Positions 1 through 10,375 of a stretch of 64,000 nucleotides of DNA are shown here, piece by piece. The notes under the pieces were generated by a model that ran no database searches, had not been told where the DNA came from, and was given only the letters and a program-made list of their open reading frames with translations. Each line of letters starts with the position of its first letter. Position 1 is the first letter of the stretch. Origin of the DNA: Anaeromyxobacter oryzisoli (GTDB lineage Bacteria; Myxococcota; Myxococcia; Myxococcales; Anaeromyxobacteraceae); contig NZ_JALCZA010000006.1 of the NCBI RefSeq assembly GCF_022690765.1, positions 79,047 through 143,046 on the forward strand, given 5' to 3'. A program made the position numbers and the translations under genes.

Positions 1-70
1 GTCGCTGCTCGCGGTGGACGAGGGCGTGAAGACCGCCGTCCGCACGCTGACGAGCAAGCTCGCCCCTTGA
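1..70 (+). CDS. dnaA: C-terminal end of DnaA (partial)
   Basis: The first 70 bases read in frame as the last 22 residues of a protein ending ..VKTAVRTLTSKLAP and a TGA stop at 68-70. The gene is cut by the left edge of the window. The assignment as the replication initiator DnaA rests mainly on position: the next genes are dnaN, recF and gyrB, the classical order next to a bacterial replication origin. The tail resembles the C-terminal helix of DnaA domain IV, but too little is present to be certain from sequence alone. Confidence 0.7.
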   Translation, partial: SLLAVDEGVKTAVRTLTSKLAP

Positions 71-313
71 TGGCGCTCCCCGCCGACGCGCAGAGCAGCC
101 GCGGGCCCGCCCGGCCGAGCGTGGACGCGCTCGCGACCGTTCGCGGCCTCGCATCGACCCCCATCCATCGTTCCGCTTCGCCCGGCGTCTGCGCCAGGGC
201 GCCTCGCCGTCGCGCGCTCGCGACGACTTCACGCCGCTGCTGCGTCCCAGGGTCCGTGTGGATCGCGCGTGGATCGCATGTCGCACCGGCTGGGGATACG
301 ATGTGGGTGGCTG

Positions 314-343
314 TTGACACTCTTTCGCGCGGCGCGCTACACA
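314..343 (+). promoter_or_regulatory. Putative sigma-70 promoter of dnaN
   Basis: A perfect -35 hexamer TTGACA lies at 314-319, followed 18 bases later by a weak -10 TACACA at 338-343. It would start transcription about 120 bases upstream of dnaN. The -35 is striking in this GC-rich background; the -10 matches only three of six consensus positions. Confidence 0.5.
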
Positions 344-413
344 AACTCGACCCGCGCGGATCCCCCGTGTTGTCCAGGGTGAAAAGGGCAGTCGATCCGG
401 TGGAGAAGGCCTC

Positions 414-422
414 TTTTCCACA
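414..422 (+). promoter_or_regulatory. DnaA-box candidate
   Basis: TTTTCCACA fits the relaxed DnaA-box consensus TTWTNCACA. It lies between the putative dnaN promoter and the dnaN start, a place where DnaA binding could act on replication or on expression of dnaN. Confidence 0.45.
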
Positions 423-473
423 GCGTCCCGCCCCCTGCTTCGGCGACGGATCAGAGAAGAAAGAGGATCTCCC

Positions 474-1601
474 ATGGAACTGAAGATCGGCGTCTCCGAG
501 CTGTCGCGCGCGCTCGGCCGTTCGCAGGGCATCGTCGAGAAGAAGAGCACGATGCCGATCCTCTCCCACGTCCTCCTCGAGGCGAAGAACGGAACGGACC
601 TCATCGTCTCCTCGACCGACCTCGACCTCGCGGTCTCGTCCGAGCACCACTGCGAGGTGATGACGCCCGGCGCCGTGGCGGTCTCGGCCCGGCACCTCTA
701 CGACATCGTGAAGGCGCTGCCCGAGCAGACCGTCACCCTGAAGAAGGCCTCGAACAACTACCTCGAGGTCCGCAGCGGTCCCGCCGAGTTCAAGATGGTG
801 GGGCTGCCGGCTGAGGACTTCCCGGCGCTCCCGAAGTTCGACAAGGTCCCCTTCGCCGACGTCGAGGCGCCCGTCCTCCTCGACATGGTCGAGCGGACCG
901 CCTTCGCGGTCTCGACCGACGAGACCCGCTACAACCTGAACGGCGTCTACTTCGAGCCGAGCGCCGGCTCGCTCCGGCTGGTCGCGACCGACGGCCACCG
1001 GCTCTCCCTCGCCGAGAAGGCGCTCGACGCGACCTTCGGCCTGAAGCGCGGCGTGATCCTCCCGAAGAAGGGGCTCCAGGAGCTCCGCAAGCTCCTCTCC
1101 GAGGCGGTCGAGTCCGGCGAGGAGAAGCCGGAGGCGAAGCTCGGGTTCGTGGAGAACAGCGCGATCTTCCGCCGGCCCGGGGTGGTCCTGGTGATGCGGC
1201 TCATCGAGGGGCTGTTCCCGGACTACAAGCAGGTGATCCCCAAGGCCGGCGAGAAGGTCGTGAAGATCGGCCGCGGGCGCCTGCTCGAGACCCTCCGGCG
1301 CATCTCGCTCCTCTCCTCGGACAAGGCCCACGCCGTGAAGCTCGAGCTCGGCAAGGGCGTCCTCCGCGTGCAGTCGCAGAACCCGGACCTCGGCGAGGGC
1401 AAGGAGGAGGTCCCGGTGGACTACGCCGGCGAGCCGCTCAAGATCGGCTTCAACGCGCGGTACCTCATGGAGGTGCTCGCGGTGGTGAAGTCCCAGGACG
1501 TCGTCCTCGAGCTCGCGGACGACCTCTCCCCCGGCGTCCTGAAGGGCGCGGGGGAGGAGGACCAGGGCTTCACGGCGGTCGTGATGCCGATGCGCATCTG
1601 A
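474..1601 (+). CDS. dnaN: DNA polymerase III subunit beta (sliding clamp)
   Basis: 375 residues, close to the 366 of the E. coli beta clamp. The three-fold clamp architecture is recognisable along the whole length (N-terminal SELSRALGRSQGIVEKK, middle TDETRYNLNGVYFE and ATDGHRLS). It ends in VVMPMRI, the conserved tail lining the pocket that binds polymerase and other clamp clients. The clamp encircles DNA as a dimer and gives Pol III its processivity. The ATG at 474 is preceded by GAGGA at 463-467 with good spacing. recF follows after 10 bases, so the two are probably co-transcribed. Confidence 0.98.
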   Translation: MELKIGVSELSRALGRSQGIVEKKSTMPILSHVLLEAKNGTDLIVSSTDLDLAVSSEHHCEVMTPGAVAVSARHLYDIVKALPEQTVTLKKASNNYLEVRSGPAEFKMVGLPAEDFPALPKFDKVPFADVEAPVLLDMVERTAFAVSTDETRYNLNGVYFEPSAGSLRLVATDGHRLSLAEKALDATFGLKRGVILPKKGLQELRKLLSEAVESGEEKPEAKLGFVENSAIFRRPGVVLVMRLIEGLFPDYKQVIPKAGEKVVKIGRGRLLETLRRISLLSSDKAHAVKLELGKGVLRVQSQNPDLGEGKEEVPVDYAGEPLKIGFNARYLMEVLAVVKSQDVVLELADDLSPGVLKGAGEEDQGFTAVVMPMRI

Positions 1602-1611
1602 CGTCCCGCCG

Positions 1612-2727
1612 GTGAGGCTCCTCTCGCTCCACGTCCGGGACTTCCGGAACCTCGCCGCGGTGGAGCTCCTGCCGTCGCCGCGGGCGACGATATTGGTCGG
1701 CGACAACGGCCAGGGGAAGACCAACCTCCTCGAGGCGGTCTACCTCCTCACCACCCTCAAGCCGCTCCGCGCCTCGCGCCTCCAGGAGCTGGTCCGCTTC
1801 GGCGCCGCCGCCGCGGAGGTGGCAGGCGACTTCGACGGGCCGGGCGGCGTCCGGCGCGTGGCGGTCCAGGTCGGCGAGGGGGGACGGACCGCGCTCCTCG
1901 ACGGCAAGCCCCTCGGGTCGAGCGGGCGGCTCGACGACTACTTCGAGGGGCTCGCCTGCGTCTGCTTCTCCCCGGACGACCTCCTCCTCGTGAAGGCCGG
2001 ACCGGACGGGCGCCGTCGCTTCGTGGACCGCGCCGCGTTCAACCGCTGGCCGGCGGTGCTCGGTGAGGCCCGCGAGTACGTCCGGGCGCTGCGGGCCCGG
2101 AACGCGGCCCTCCGCGCCGGGATGGGCGAGGTCGAGGAGAGCTTCCGGGGTCCGCTGGTCCGCGCCGGAGCGCGGCTCCTGGTGCGTCGGATGGCGCTGG
2201 TGGCGGAGCTCGCGCCGCGGGTGCAGGCGGCCTTCGCGGAGATCTCCGGCCCGGGCGCTCCCGAGGTGCGCTTCGCCTACCGGCCCGCCCACGGTCTGCG
2301 GCTCGACGGCGACGAGGCGGCGCTCGCGGCGGCGCTCTCCGAGCTCCTCGCCGCGCGCCTCGAGCGCGATCGCGAGAAGGGGTTCACCACCGCCGGACCG
2401 CACGCCGACGAGCTCACCCTCGCCCTCGACGGGAAGGGCGCCAAGCTCTTCGGGAGCCAGGGCCAGCAGCGGGCGCTCGTCCTCGCGCTGAAGATCGCCG
2501 AGATCGAGAACCTGCGCGCCGCGCTCGGTCGGCCGCCGCTCCTCCTCCTCGACGACGTGTCCTCCGAGCTCGATCCGGCGAAGAACCGCTACCTGCTCGC
2601 CTACCTCGGAGGGCTCTCCGCCCAGGCCTTCCTCACCACGACCGACCGGCGCCTGCTCGACCCGGCGGCGGGGCCCGACACCGCCTTCTACAAGGTGGAG
2701 AACGGGGTGGTCTCCGCGCTCGTTTAG
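1612..2727 (+). CDS. recF: DNA replication/repair protein RecF
   Basis: 371 residues, the usual RecF length. It is an SMC-like ABC ATPase that helps load RecA at gapped DNA with RecO and RecR. Visible features are the Walker A GDNGQGKTN (residues 30-38), the ABC-type signature GSQGQQRALVLALK, and the Walker B region LLLLDDVSSELD with a following D-loop-like segment. The start is a GTG 10 bases after dnaN without a clear Shine-Dalgarno sequence, suggesting translational coupling. The first residues MRLLSLHVRDFRN match the family N-terminus. Confidence 0.97.
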   Translation: MRLLSLHVRDFRNLAAVELLPSPRATILVGDNGQGKTNLLEAVYLLTTLKPLRASRLQELVRFGAAAAEVAGDFDGPGGVRRVAVQVGEGGRTALLDGKPLGSSGRLDDYFEGLACVCFSPDDLLLVKAGPDGRRRFVDRAAFNRWPAVLGEAREYVRALRARNAALRAGMGEVEESFRGPLVRAGARLLVRRMALVAELAPRVQAAFAEISGPGAPEVRFAYRPAHGLRLDGDEAALAAALSELLAARLERDREKGFTTAGPHADELTLALDGKGAKLFGSQGQQRALVLALKIAEIENLRAALGRPPLLLLDDVSSELDPAKNRYLLAYLGGLSAQAFLTTTDRRLLDPAAGPDTAFYKVENGVVSALV

Positions 2728-2763
2728 TGAATGAAAACGGCGGCTTCGCTGTTAGGGAGATCG

Positions 2764-2792
2764 TTGCCGCGGACGCTCCCTCCTGATATATC
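2764..2792 (+). promoter_or_regulatory. Putative sigma-70 promoter of gyrB
   Basis: TTGCCG (2764-2769), a 17-base spacer and TATATC (2787-2792) form a good sigma-70-type promoter in the recF-gyrB gap. This is one of the few AT-rich spots nearby. Transcription would begin about 40 bases upstream of the proposed gyrB start. Confidence 0.5.
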
Positions 2793-2813
2793 GAAGTGTT
2801 CCCCGATTACTAA

Positions 2814-5315
<2,502 letters not shown>

Positions 5316-5364
5316 CCCGGCGGGCTTCGCCCGGCCGGCAGCGCACGCACCAGGAGAGGACCCC

Positions 5365-6360
5365 ATGCCCCGCACCGTCTTCGCCGCCCTCGGCACGTAC
5401 GTCCCCGATCGCGTGGTGACGAACGAGGACCTCACGAAGGTGATGGACACCTCGGACGCCTGGATCCAGGAGCGCACCGGGATCCGCGAGCGGCGCTGGG
5501 TCCGCGAGGGGACGGAGAACTCGGATCTCGCGCTCGAGGCGTCGCGACGGGCGCTCGCGAAGGCCGGGTGGGAGCCGAAGGACGTCGAGGCGATCGTCTA
5601 CGCGTCCCTCTCGTCGGATCACATGTTCCCGGGCGACGGCTGCGCCCTCAACGCGAAGCTCGGGATCCCGGGCGTCCCCGCCCTCGACGTCCGCAACCAG
5701 TGCTCGGGCTTCCTCTACGGCCTCGCCGTGGCCGACGCCTGGATCCGGACCGGGATGTACCGGCGGGTGCTGCTCGTCGGCTCGGAGATCCACTCCACCG
5801 GCCTCGACGTCTCGACGCGCGGCCGCGACGTGGCGGTCATCTTCGGCGACGGCGCGGGGGCGGCGCTCCTCGAGGCGACGGAGGAGCCCGGGCGCGGCGT
5901 CCTCTCCTGCCACCTTCATGCCGACGGCCGGTTCGTGAAGGACCTCTCCACCGACGCGCCGGGCTCGAAGTACCACCCGCGGGTGCAGCCCCGGATGCTC
6001 GAGGACGGGAGCATCTACCCGCACATGGAGGGCCAGAAGGTGTTCAAGCACGCCATCGTCCGGATGCCCGAGGTGATCCGGGAGGCGCTCGCGAAGAACG
6101 GCCTCGAGGCGAAGGACCTGAAGCTGCTCGTCCCGCACCAGGCCAACCTCCGGATCAGCCAGATGGTCCAGCGCGCCCTCGGGCTGCGGGACGACCAGGT
6201 CTTCAACAACATCCAGAAGTACGGCAACACCACCGCCGCCTCGATCCCGCTCGCGCTCGAGGAGGCGATCGAGGCGCGCGGCGTCCAGCGCGGGGACCTG
6301 GTGGGGCTCGCCGCTTTCGGGGCCGGCTTTACTTGGGCGAGCGCCCTGGTACGCTGGTAA
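5365..6360 (+). CDS. Beta-ketoacyl-ACP synthase III (FabH-type)
   Basis: 331 residues, thiolase fold. The catalytic triad is visible as Cys113 (RNQCSGF), His258 (VPHQANLRI) and Asn288 (KYGNTTAASIP), the KAS III arrangement. Such enzymes condense an acyl-CoA with malonyl-ACP to start fatty acid chains; related enzymes make other ketides, so the exact primer is unknown. It has roughly 14 more residues between Cys and His than E. coli FabH, which hints at a non-housekeeping subgroup. The start is an ATG with AGGAGAGG 5 bases upstream. It stands alone 49 bases after gyrB rather than in a fab cluster. Confidence 0.9.
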   Translation: MPRTVFAALGTYVPDRVVTNEDLTKVMDTSDAWIQERTGIRERRWVREGTENSDLALEASRRALAKAGWEPKDVEAIVYASLSSDHMFPGDGCALNAKLGIPGVPALDVRNQCSGFLYGLAVADAWIRTGMYRRVLLVGSEIHSTGLDVSTRGRDVAVIFGDGAGAALLEATEEPGRGVLSCHLHADGRFVKDLSTDAPGSKYHPRVQPRMLEDGSIYPHMEGQKVFKHAIVRMPEVIREALAKNGLEAKDLKLLVPHQANLRISQMVQRALGLRDDQVFNNIQKYGNTTAASIPLALEEAIEARGVQRGDLVGLAAFGAGFTWASALVRW

Positions 6361-6376
6361 TCGCTTGATCTCAATC

Positions 6377-6395
6377 AGCGGGCGAGGGGCCCGCT
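6377..6395 (+). terminator. Hairpin after the ketoacyl synthase gene
   Basis: AGCGGGC (6377-6383) pairs with GCCCGCT (6389-6395) around a 5-base loop, 17 bases past the stop codon. No T-run follows directly, so termination is only a guess. Confidence 0.35.
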
Positions 6396-6471
6396 CGTGT
6401 CGCAACGCGCCGGGGGGAGCGCACGCCTTTTTCTTTCCGAAGGCAGGTCGCCCCGTGTCTCGCAACGCTAC

Positions 6472-6545
6472 TGAGGCGTCGTCTAATGGCAGGACCGCGG
6501 ACTTTGGATCCGCTCATGAAGGTTCGAATCCTTCCGCCTCAGCCA
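6472..6545 (+). tRNA. tRNA-Gln (anticodon TTG)
   Basis: Cloverleaf: acceptor TGAGGCG/CGCCTCA (6472-6478 with 6535-6541), anticodon arm GCGGA-CTTTGGA-TCCGC with anticodon TTG, T-arm with GGTTCGAATCC, discriminator G and an encoded CCA at 6543-6545. It reads glutamine CAA and probably CAG codons. Confidence 0.96.
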
Positions 6546-6586
6546 CCCCCACGCCGCCGCCGCGGGCGGCGAGTCATCGCGCGGCG

Positions 6587-7117
6587 GTGAAGATCCTGCA
6601 GCGGCCGGCGCAGGTGGCGGTGGTCGGCCTCGGGGACCTCCCGCCGGGCGTCCTCGCCGGGATGAGGCACGCCATCGCGGAGGCGCTCGGCGTGGCGGCG
6701 CGCGGAGGGCCGGCGCTCGATCGGCCGCTCTACGCGTACAACGCGGCGCGGGGGCAGTACCACACGCCGGCCATCCTCCGGCGGCTCGCGTCGCTCCGGG
6801 CGGGCGCGGGCGGCGCGCCCGTCGTCGGGATCACCGCGGTGGACCTCTTCCTCCCCGAGACGCGCTACGTGCTCGGCGACGCCGACCGCGACGCGGGGGC
6901 CGCGGTGATCTCGATCTGCCGCCTCGCCGCCGCGGACCCGGAGGCGCTCGGCCGTCGCGCCCGGGTCGAGGCGATCCACGCGGCGGGGCAGCTCCTCGGG
7001 CTCTCGCATTGCGGCGACCACCGCTGCGCCATGTACCTCGCCGAGGAGGCGGTCGATTGCGATCGCAAGGGACCGGGGCTGTGCGGGTCGTGCCGGGCGG
7101 CGCTCGGGTTGCCCTGA
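6587..7117 (+). CDS. Archaemetzincin-like protein with degenerate active site
   Basis: About 176 residues. The C-terminal third has the archaemetzincin layout: a helix ending in GLSHC, then HCGDHRCAM and a later CGSC that would complete the Cys4 zinc site. The family motif is HExxHxxGxxHC. Here the aligned residues are HAAGQLLGLSHC, so the catalytic Glu is Ala and the second zinc-binding His is Gln. The protein probably keeps the structural zinc site but is not a normal protease. A longer open frame runs back through the tRNA-Gln gene and is rejected; the GTG at 6587 is the first reasonable start after the tRNA. It stands as a single gene. Confidence 0.75.
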   Translation: MKILQRPAQVAVVGLGDLPPGVLAGMRHAIAEALGVAARGGPALDRPLYAYNAARGQYHTPAILRRLASLRAGAGGAPVVGITAVDLFLPETRYVLGDADRDAGAAVISICRLAAADPEALGRRARVEAIHAAGQLLGLSHCGDHRCAMYLAEEAVDCDRKGPGLCGSCRAALGLP

Positions 7118-7177
7118 GGCGCGCGCCTGGCGGGTGACGCGCCGGCGCGCGGGAGGCCCGCGCCGTGGGGGGACGCC

Positions 7178-7978
7178 ATGAACCTGTGCCAGCGACGGCA
7201 GACGAGCTGCGGCGCGTGCTGCGGGCTCTACAACCGCGAGGACCTCTCTCGCGAGAGCGTCCGGGCCGAGCTCGAGCGGCGGACGCTCGCGCTGGCCCGC
7301 GTGCCGCGCACGCCCGAGGCGTTCCGGGTGGCGGCGCGCACCCTCGCCGCCGACGGACCGGCGCCGCTCTTCCCGTCGGTCCGGATCTGCCCGCTCCTCG
7401 GGTTCCTCGACGCGGGCGGCGAGCGGGTGGGGTGCCTCGGGCACCCGAAGGCGACCGGGGGCGCCGATCTGCGCGACTGCGGCGCCTACGACGTCCTGAC
7501 CTGCGACGCGTTCCTCTGCCCGAGCCACGCCTGGCTCACCGAGGAGGAGGCGGAGATCGCCGCGACGGCGACCGGCGACTTCCACCTCTACGGCCTCGTG
7601 ATCACCGACGTCCCGTTCCTGCGCGCCGCCCTGGATGGCGTGGCGGCGCGCACCGGCGCGCGCGTGCTCCTCCGGCACCTCGCGCACCCGCCGTTCCGCG
7701 CCGCGCTGGAGCGCCTCCTCGCGCTCAAGGAGGAGCTCGCGCCCGGCTCCGACGGGCTCTTCGGCGCGTTCCGGCCGGGGCGGGACGGCGAGCCGGTGCC
7801 GCGGCGGATCGACTACGACGCGCTCGGGCGCCCGGCCTCGCCGCACGACGAGATCCTCACCTGCGTGGGCGCGGATCCGCGCTCGGGGAACGACCTCGAC
7901 ACGCTCGAGTCCGAGGTTCGGGAGCGGCTCGACGCGTGCGCGCGCGCCTTCCCGACCGGCGGGACGACGCGGCGGTGA
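7178..7978 (+). CDS. Cys-rich protein of unknown function
   Basis: 266 residues. The N-terminus carries a CGACCG cluster (Cys11, 14, 15) like that of YkgJ-type metal or Fe-S proteins. A second cluster around residues 70-120 has Cys in RICPLL, GCLGH, RDCGAY, LTCDAF and LCPSH. Together these could bind a zinc ion or an Fe-S cluster, probably in the cytoplasm since no signal peptide is present. The rest is helical and charged with no motif I recognise. The start is ATG at 7178 with a G-run upstream. It converges on the Fe-S oxidoreductase gene on the other strand; no functional link is visible. Confidence 0.75.
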   Translation: MNLCQRRQTSCGACCGLYNREDLSRESVRAELERRTLALARVPRTPEAFRVAARTLAADGPAPLFPSVRICPLLGFLDAGGERVGCLGHPKATGGADLRDCGAYDVLTCDAFLCPSHAWLTEEEAEIAATATGDFHLYGLVITDVPFLRAALDGVAARTGARVLLRHLAHPPFRAALERLLALKEELAPGSDGLFGAFRPGRDGEPVPRRIDYDALGRPASPHDEILTCVGADPRSGNDLDTLESEVRERLDACARAFPTGGTTRR

Positions 7979-8066
7979 CGGCGCCGCTGGCTTTCGTCGG
8001 GGCGAACGCCTGGGGCGGGGCGCACCGCGCGGCGGCCGGGAGGGGCGCCGACGACGACCGCGAACG

Positions 8067-10202
8067 CTACGGCTCGCGGCGAGGGGCGGCGGGGACCGCC
8101 GGGACCGCGGAGGCCTGGTCGGCGCCGGCGCGCGCGGAGTGATCGGAGAGCCCCCGCGCGACGATCTCGGCCACGTCGAGGACCCGGAGCTTCTCCTCGC
8201 GCCCGGTCTCGTTCACGGCGTCCTTCATCATCGTCAGGCAGAAGGGGCACCCCGTCGCCACCACGCCGCCCGCGTCGCCGAGGGTGGCGGCCGCCTCGGC
8301 GACGCGCGCCTGGTTCACGCGCGAGCCGAGCTTCTCCTCCAGCCAGAACCGGCCGCCCCCGGCGCCGCAGCAGAAGCCCTGGCGGCGGTTCCGCGGCATC
8401 TCGCGCACCGACACGCCCGCGGCGGCGAGCGCCTCGCGCGGCGCCTCGGTGATCCCGTTCCAGCGGGCGAGGTAACACGGATCGTGGAAGGTCACCTCGC
8501 CGAGCCCGGCCGCCGCGGTCGGGCGGAGCCGGCCCTCGCGCACGAGGCGCGCGATGAGCTCGGCGTGGTGGACGACCTCGTAGCGGCCGCCGAACTGGGG
8601 GAGCTCGTTGGCGAGGGTGTTCAGGCAGTGCGGGCACTGGACCAGGATCTTCTTCACGCCGTGGCCGTTCAGCGTCTCGACGAGGGCGGTCGCCTGCATC
8701 TGGAAGAGGTACTCGTTCCCGAGCCGGCGCGCGGCGTCGCCGGTGCAGGTCTCCTCCTCGCCGAGGATCGCGAACGAGACCTTCGCCTCGCGCAGGATCG
8801 AGACGATGGCGCGCGAGACCTTCCGCTGCCGGTCGTCGAAGGCCCCGGCGCAGCCCACGAAGAAGAGCCACTCGAACGGCTCGCCCGAGGCGGCGCGCGG
8901 GACGTCCAGGTCCTCGCACCACTCGGCGCGCTTGTTCGAGCCGATGCCCCACGGGTTGCCCTGGGTCTCGATCCCCCGGAACACGCGCTGCGCCTCGTCG
9001 GGGAAGGTCGCGTCCACCTGGACCGCCTGGCGGCGCATGTCCACGAGGCGCGGGATGTTCTCGATGAGCACCGGGCAGCCGGTCTCGCACCAGCCGCACG
9101 TGGTGCAGGCCCAGAAGGTCTCCGGCGGGACCACCGACGCGATCGGCGGGAGCGCCGCGAGGGCGGCGTCCCGCGCCGCCGGGTCCTTCGCGCGCGCCAG
9201 GGCGGTGAGCGGGGTCGCCACCTCGGCGAGGTGGTGGCGGATCGCGCGGTTCACCTCCTTGTGGCTGAGCGGCTTCCCGGTGACATAGGTCGGGCAGTGG
9301 GTCTGGCAGCGGCCGCACTCGGTGCAGCTGTAGACGTCCCAGGCCTCCTTCCAGGAGAGGTCCTTCACGGTGGCGGTGCCGAAGCGCGCGTCCTCGGCCT
9401 CGAGCTCGAGCTTCTGGAGCGCGCCGGTGGGCGGGAGCCGCGTGAAGAAGACGTTCGGGAGGGCGGTGATGATGTGGAAGTGCTTCCCGTAGGGGAGGAC
9501 GTTCCCGAAGACGAGGATCAGGGCGAGGTGCAGCCAGAAGGCGGCCGCGCCGATCGCGAAGACGGCGCCGGGGGAGAAGCCGGCGGCGTAGAAGGCGTAG
9601 GCGGCGAGGGAGCCGGCCGGCGCGCTCCACTCGAGGACGGGCCGGACGAAGTCGGCGCGCCCCGTCGCAATCTGGGCACGGAGCGTGTCGTGGAACACGA
9701 TGCCGGACGCGTCCCAGGCCATGTCGGTGACCATCAGGCCCGCGATGAAGAGGAGGATCACCACCCCCTCGGGCGAGCGCGTCAGCCGGTCCGGCCTGGT
9801 CACGAGCCGCCGCCACAGGAAGCCGGCGACGCCGACCAGCGCGCCGAGCACCACCAGGTCCTTCGCGAACAGGTAGGCGCGGCCGAGCGCCGACTCGGGC
9901 GCGAGGAGCGGGAGGTGGAAGCCCGCCGAGAACCCCATCCCGAAGAGCGTGATGGTCCGGAGCGCCAGGACGAGGAACGCCACGAAGATGAGGACGTGGA
10001 GCAGGCCGGGGCCGCGCTCCTCCGGATCGACGAGGCGCCGCTGGCCGAGGCCGAAGCGGAGCAAGGCGCGGAGCCGCTCTCCGGCGCGGTCGAGCCGGTC
10101 CTCGCGGCGGAGCGCGAGGAGCGGGGCGATGCGGCGGGTCATCGTGAAGGCGAAGACGAGCGCAGCGACCAGGAGCATGCCGGCGGTGAGGGCAGGGCTC
10201 AT
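8067..10202 (-). CDS. Membrane Fe-S oxidoreductase, ETF:quinone oxidoreductase type
   Basis: 711 residues. The first ~250 form a cytochrome b (NarI-like) membrane domain with about six hydrophobic segments and candidate haem histidines. Two ferredoxin motifs follow (Cys293/296/299/303 in CTECGRCQTHCP and Cys366/369/372/376 in CTTCGWCETGCP). The C-terminal half has two CCG domains as in HdrD/GlcF (DPCYLARWNG, GFCCGAGGGRFW, TGCPFCLTMMKD). Proteins with this build pass electrons from electron transfer flavoprotein to (mena)quinone during fatty-acid oxidation; etfB and etfA lie at 54.9-56.7 kb of this window. The partner assignment is inference. An inverted repeat sits just upstream of the start. 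Confidence 0.85.
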   Translation of the reverse strand: MSPALTAGMLLVAALVFAFTMTRRIAPLLALRREDRLDRAGERLRALLRFGLGQRRLVDPEERGPGLLHVLIFVAFLVLALRTITLFGMGFSAGFHLPLLAPESALGRAYLFAKDLVVLGALVGVAGFLWRRLVTRPDRLTRSPEGVVILLFIAGLMVTDMAWDASGIVFHDTLRAQIATGRADFVRPVLEWSAPAGSLAAYAFYAAGFSPGAVFAIGAAAFWLHLALILVFGNVLPYGKHFHIITALPNVFFTRLPPTGALQKLELEAEDARFGTATVKDLSWKEAWDVYSCTECGRCQTHCPTYVTGKPLSHKEVNRAIRHHLAEVATPLTALARAKDPAARDAALAALPPIASVVPPETFWACTTCGWCETGCPVLIENIPRLVDMRRQAVQVDATFPDEAQRVFRGIETQGNPWGIGSNKRAEWCEDLDVPRAASGEPFEWLFFVGCAGAFDDRQRKVSRAIVSILREAKVSFAILGEEETCTGDAARRLGNEYLFQMQATALVETLNGHGVKKILVQCPHCLNTLANELPQFGGRYEVVHHAELIARLVREGRLRPTAAAGLGEVTFHDPCYLARWNGITEAPREALAAAGVSVREMPRNRRQGFCCGAGGGRFWLEEKLGSRVNQARVAEAAATLGDAGGVVATGCPFCLTMMKDAVNETGREEKLRVLDVAEIVARGLSDHSARAGADQASAVPAVPAAPRREP

Positions 10203-10223
10203 ACCGACGACGCTAGCCTCGTC

Positions 10224-10240
10224 CTTGCTAAGACAGCAAG
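10224..10240. promoter_or_regulatory. Inverted repeat upstream of the Fe-S oxidoreductase gene
   Basis: CTTGCT-AAGAC-AGCAAG is a perfect 6-bp inverted repeat with 5-base spacer, 21 bases before the start codon of the minus-strand gene. Its size and place suit a repressor operator. The regulator is unknown. Confidence 0.35.
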
Positions 10241-10320
10241 TTCATCCCCATGGGGGGCAGGCGAACGAACGCCGGCCCGGCGCTTGCGGCGGCGAGCGAA
10301 GGGCGGCCGCACCCGCACCA

Positions 10321-10350
10321 AAAGAAAAGGGCCGCCCGGAGGCGGCCCTC
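10321..10350 (-). terminator. Rho-independent terminator of the repeat lipoprotein gene
   Basis: GGGCCGCC (10330-10337) and GGCGGCCC (10342-10349) form an 8-bp stem with loop CGGA. Read on the minus strand it is followed by TTTTCTTTT, a classic intrinsic terminator about 26 bases past the stop of the lipoprotein gene. Confidence 0.88.
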
Positions 10351-10375
10351 GATGATGCGGTGCTGACCTGGAGCG

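Larger units (their letters stand above)
71..473. other. dnaA-dnaN intergenic region
   Basis: About 400 bases lie between the dnaA stop and dnaN. I see no credible gene: the open frame across it is Arg/Pro/Ser-rich and lacks a ribosome binding site. It holds a promoter-like element (314-343) and one good DnaA-box match (414-422), plus weaker GTGGATC-type matches near 257-280. It may contribute to the origin or to DnaA control of dnaN. I do not see the box cluster and AT-rich unwinding stretch that would make it a convincing oriC alone. Confidence 0.45.

Noticed and set aside
67..483. 138-residue open frame between dnaA and dnaN
   Set aside because: Arg/Ser/Pro-rich, overlaps the dnaA stop and dnaN start, no ribosome binding site or family motif.
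6365..6586. N-terminal extension of the archaemetzincin-like gene through tRNA-Gln
   Set aside because: The open frame simply reads through the tRNA gene. The first sensible start after the tRNA is GTG 6587.
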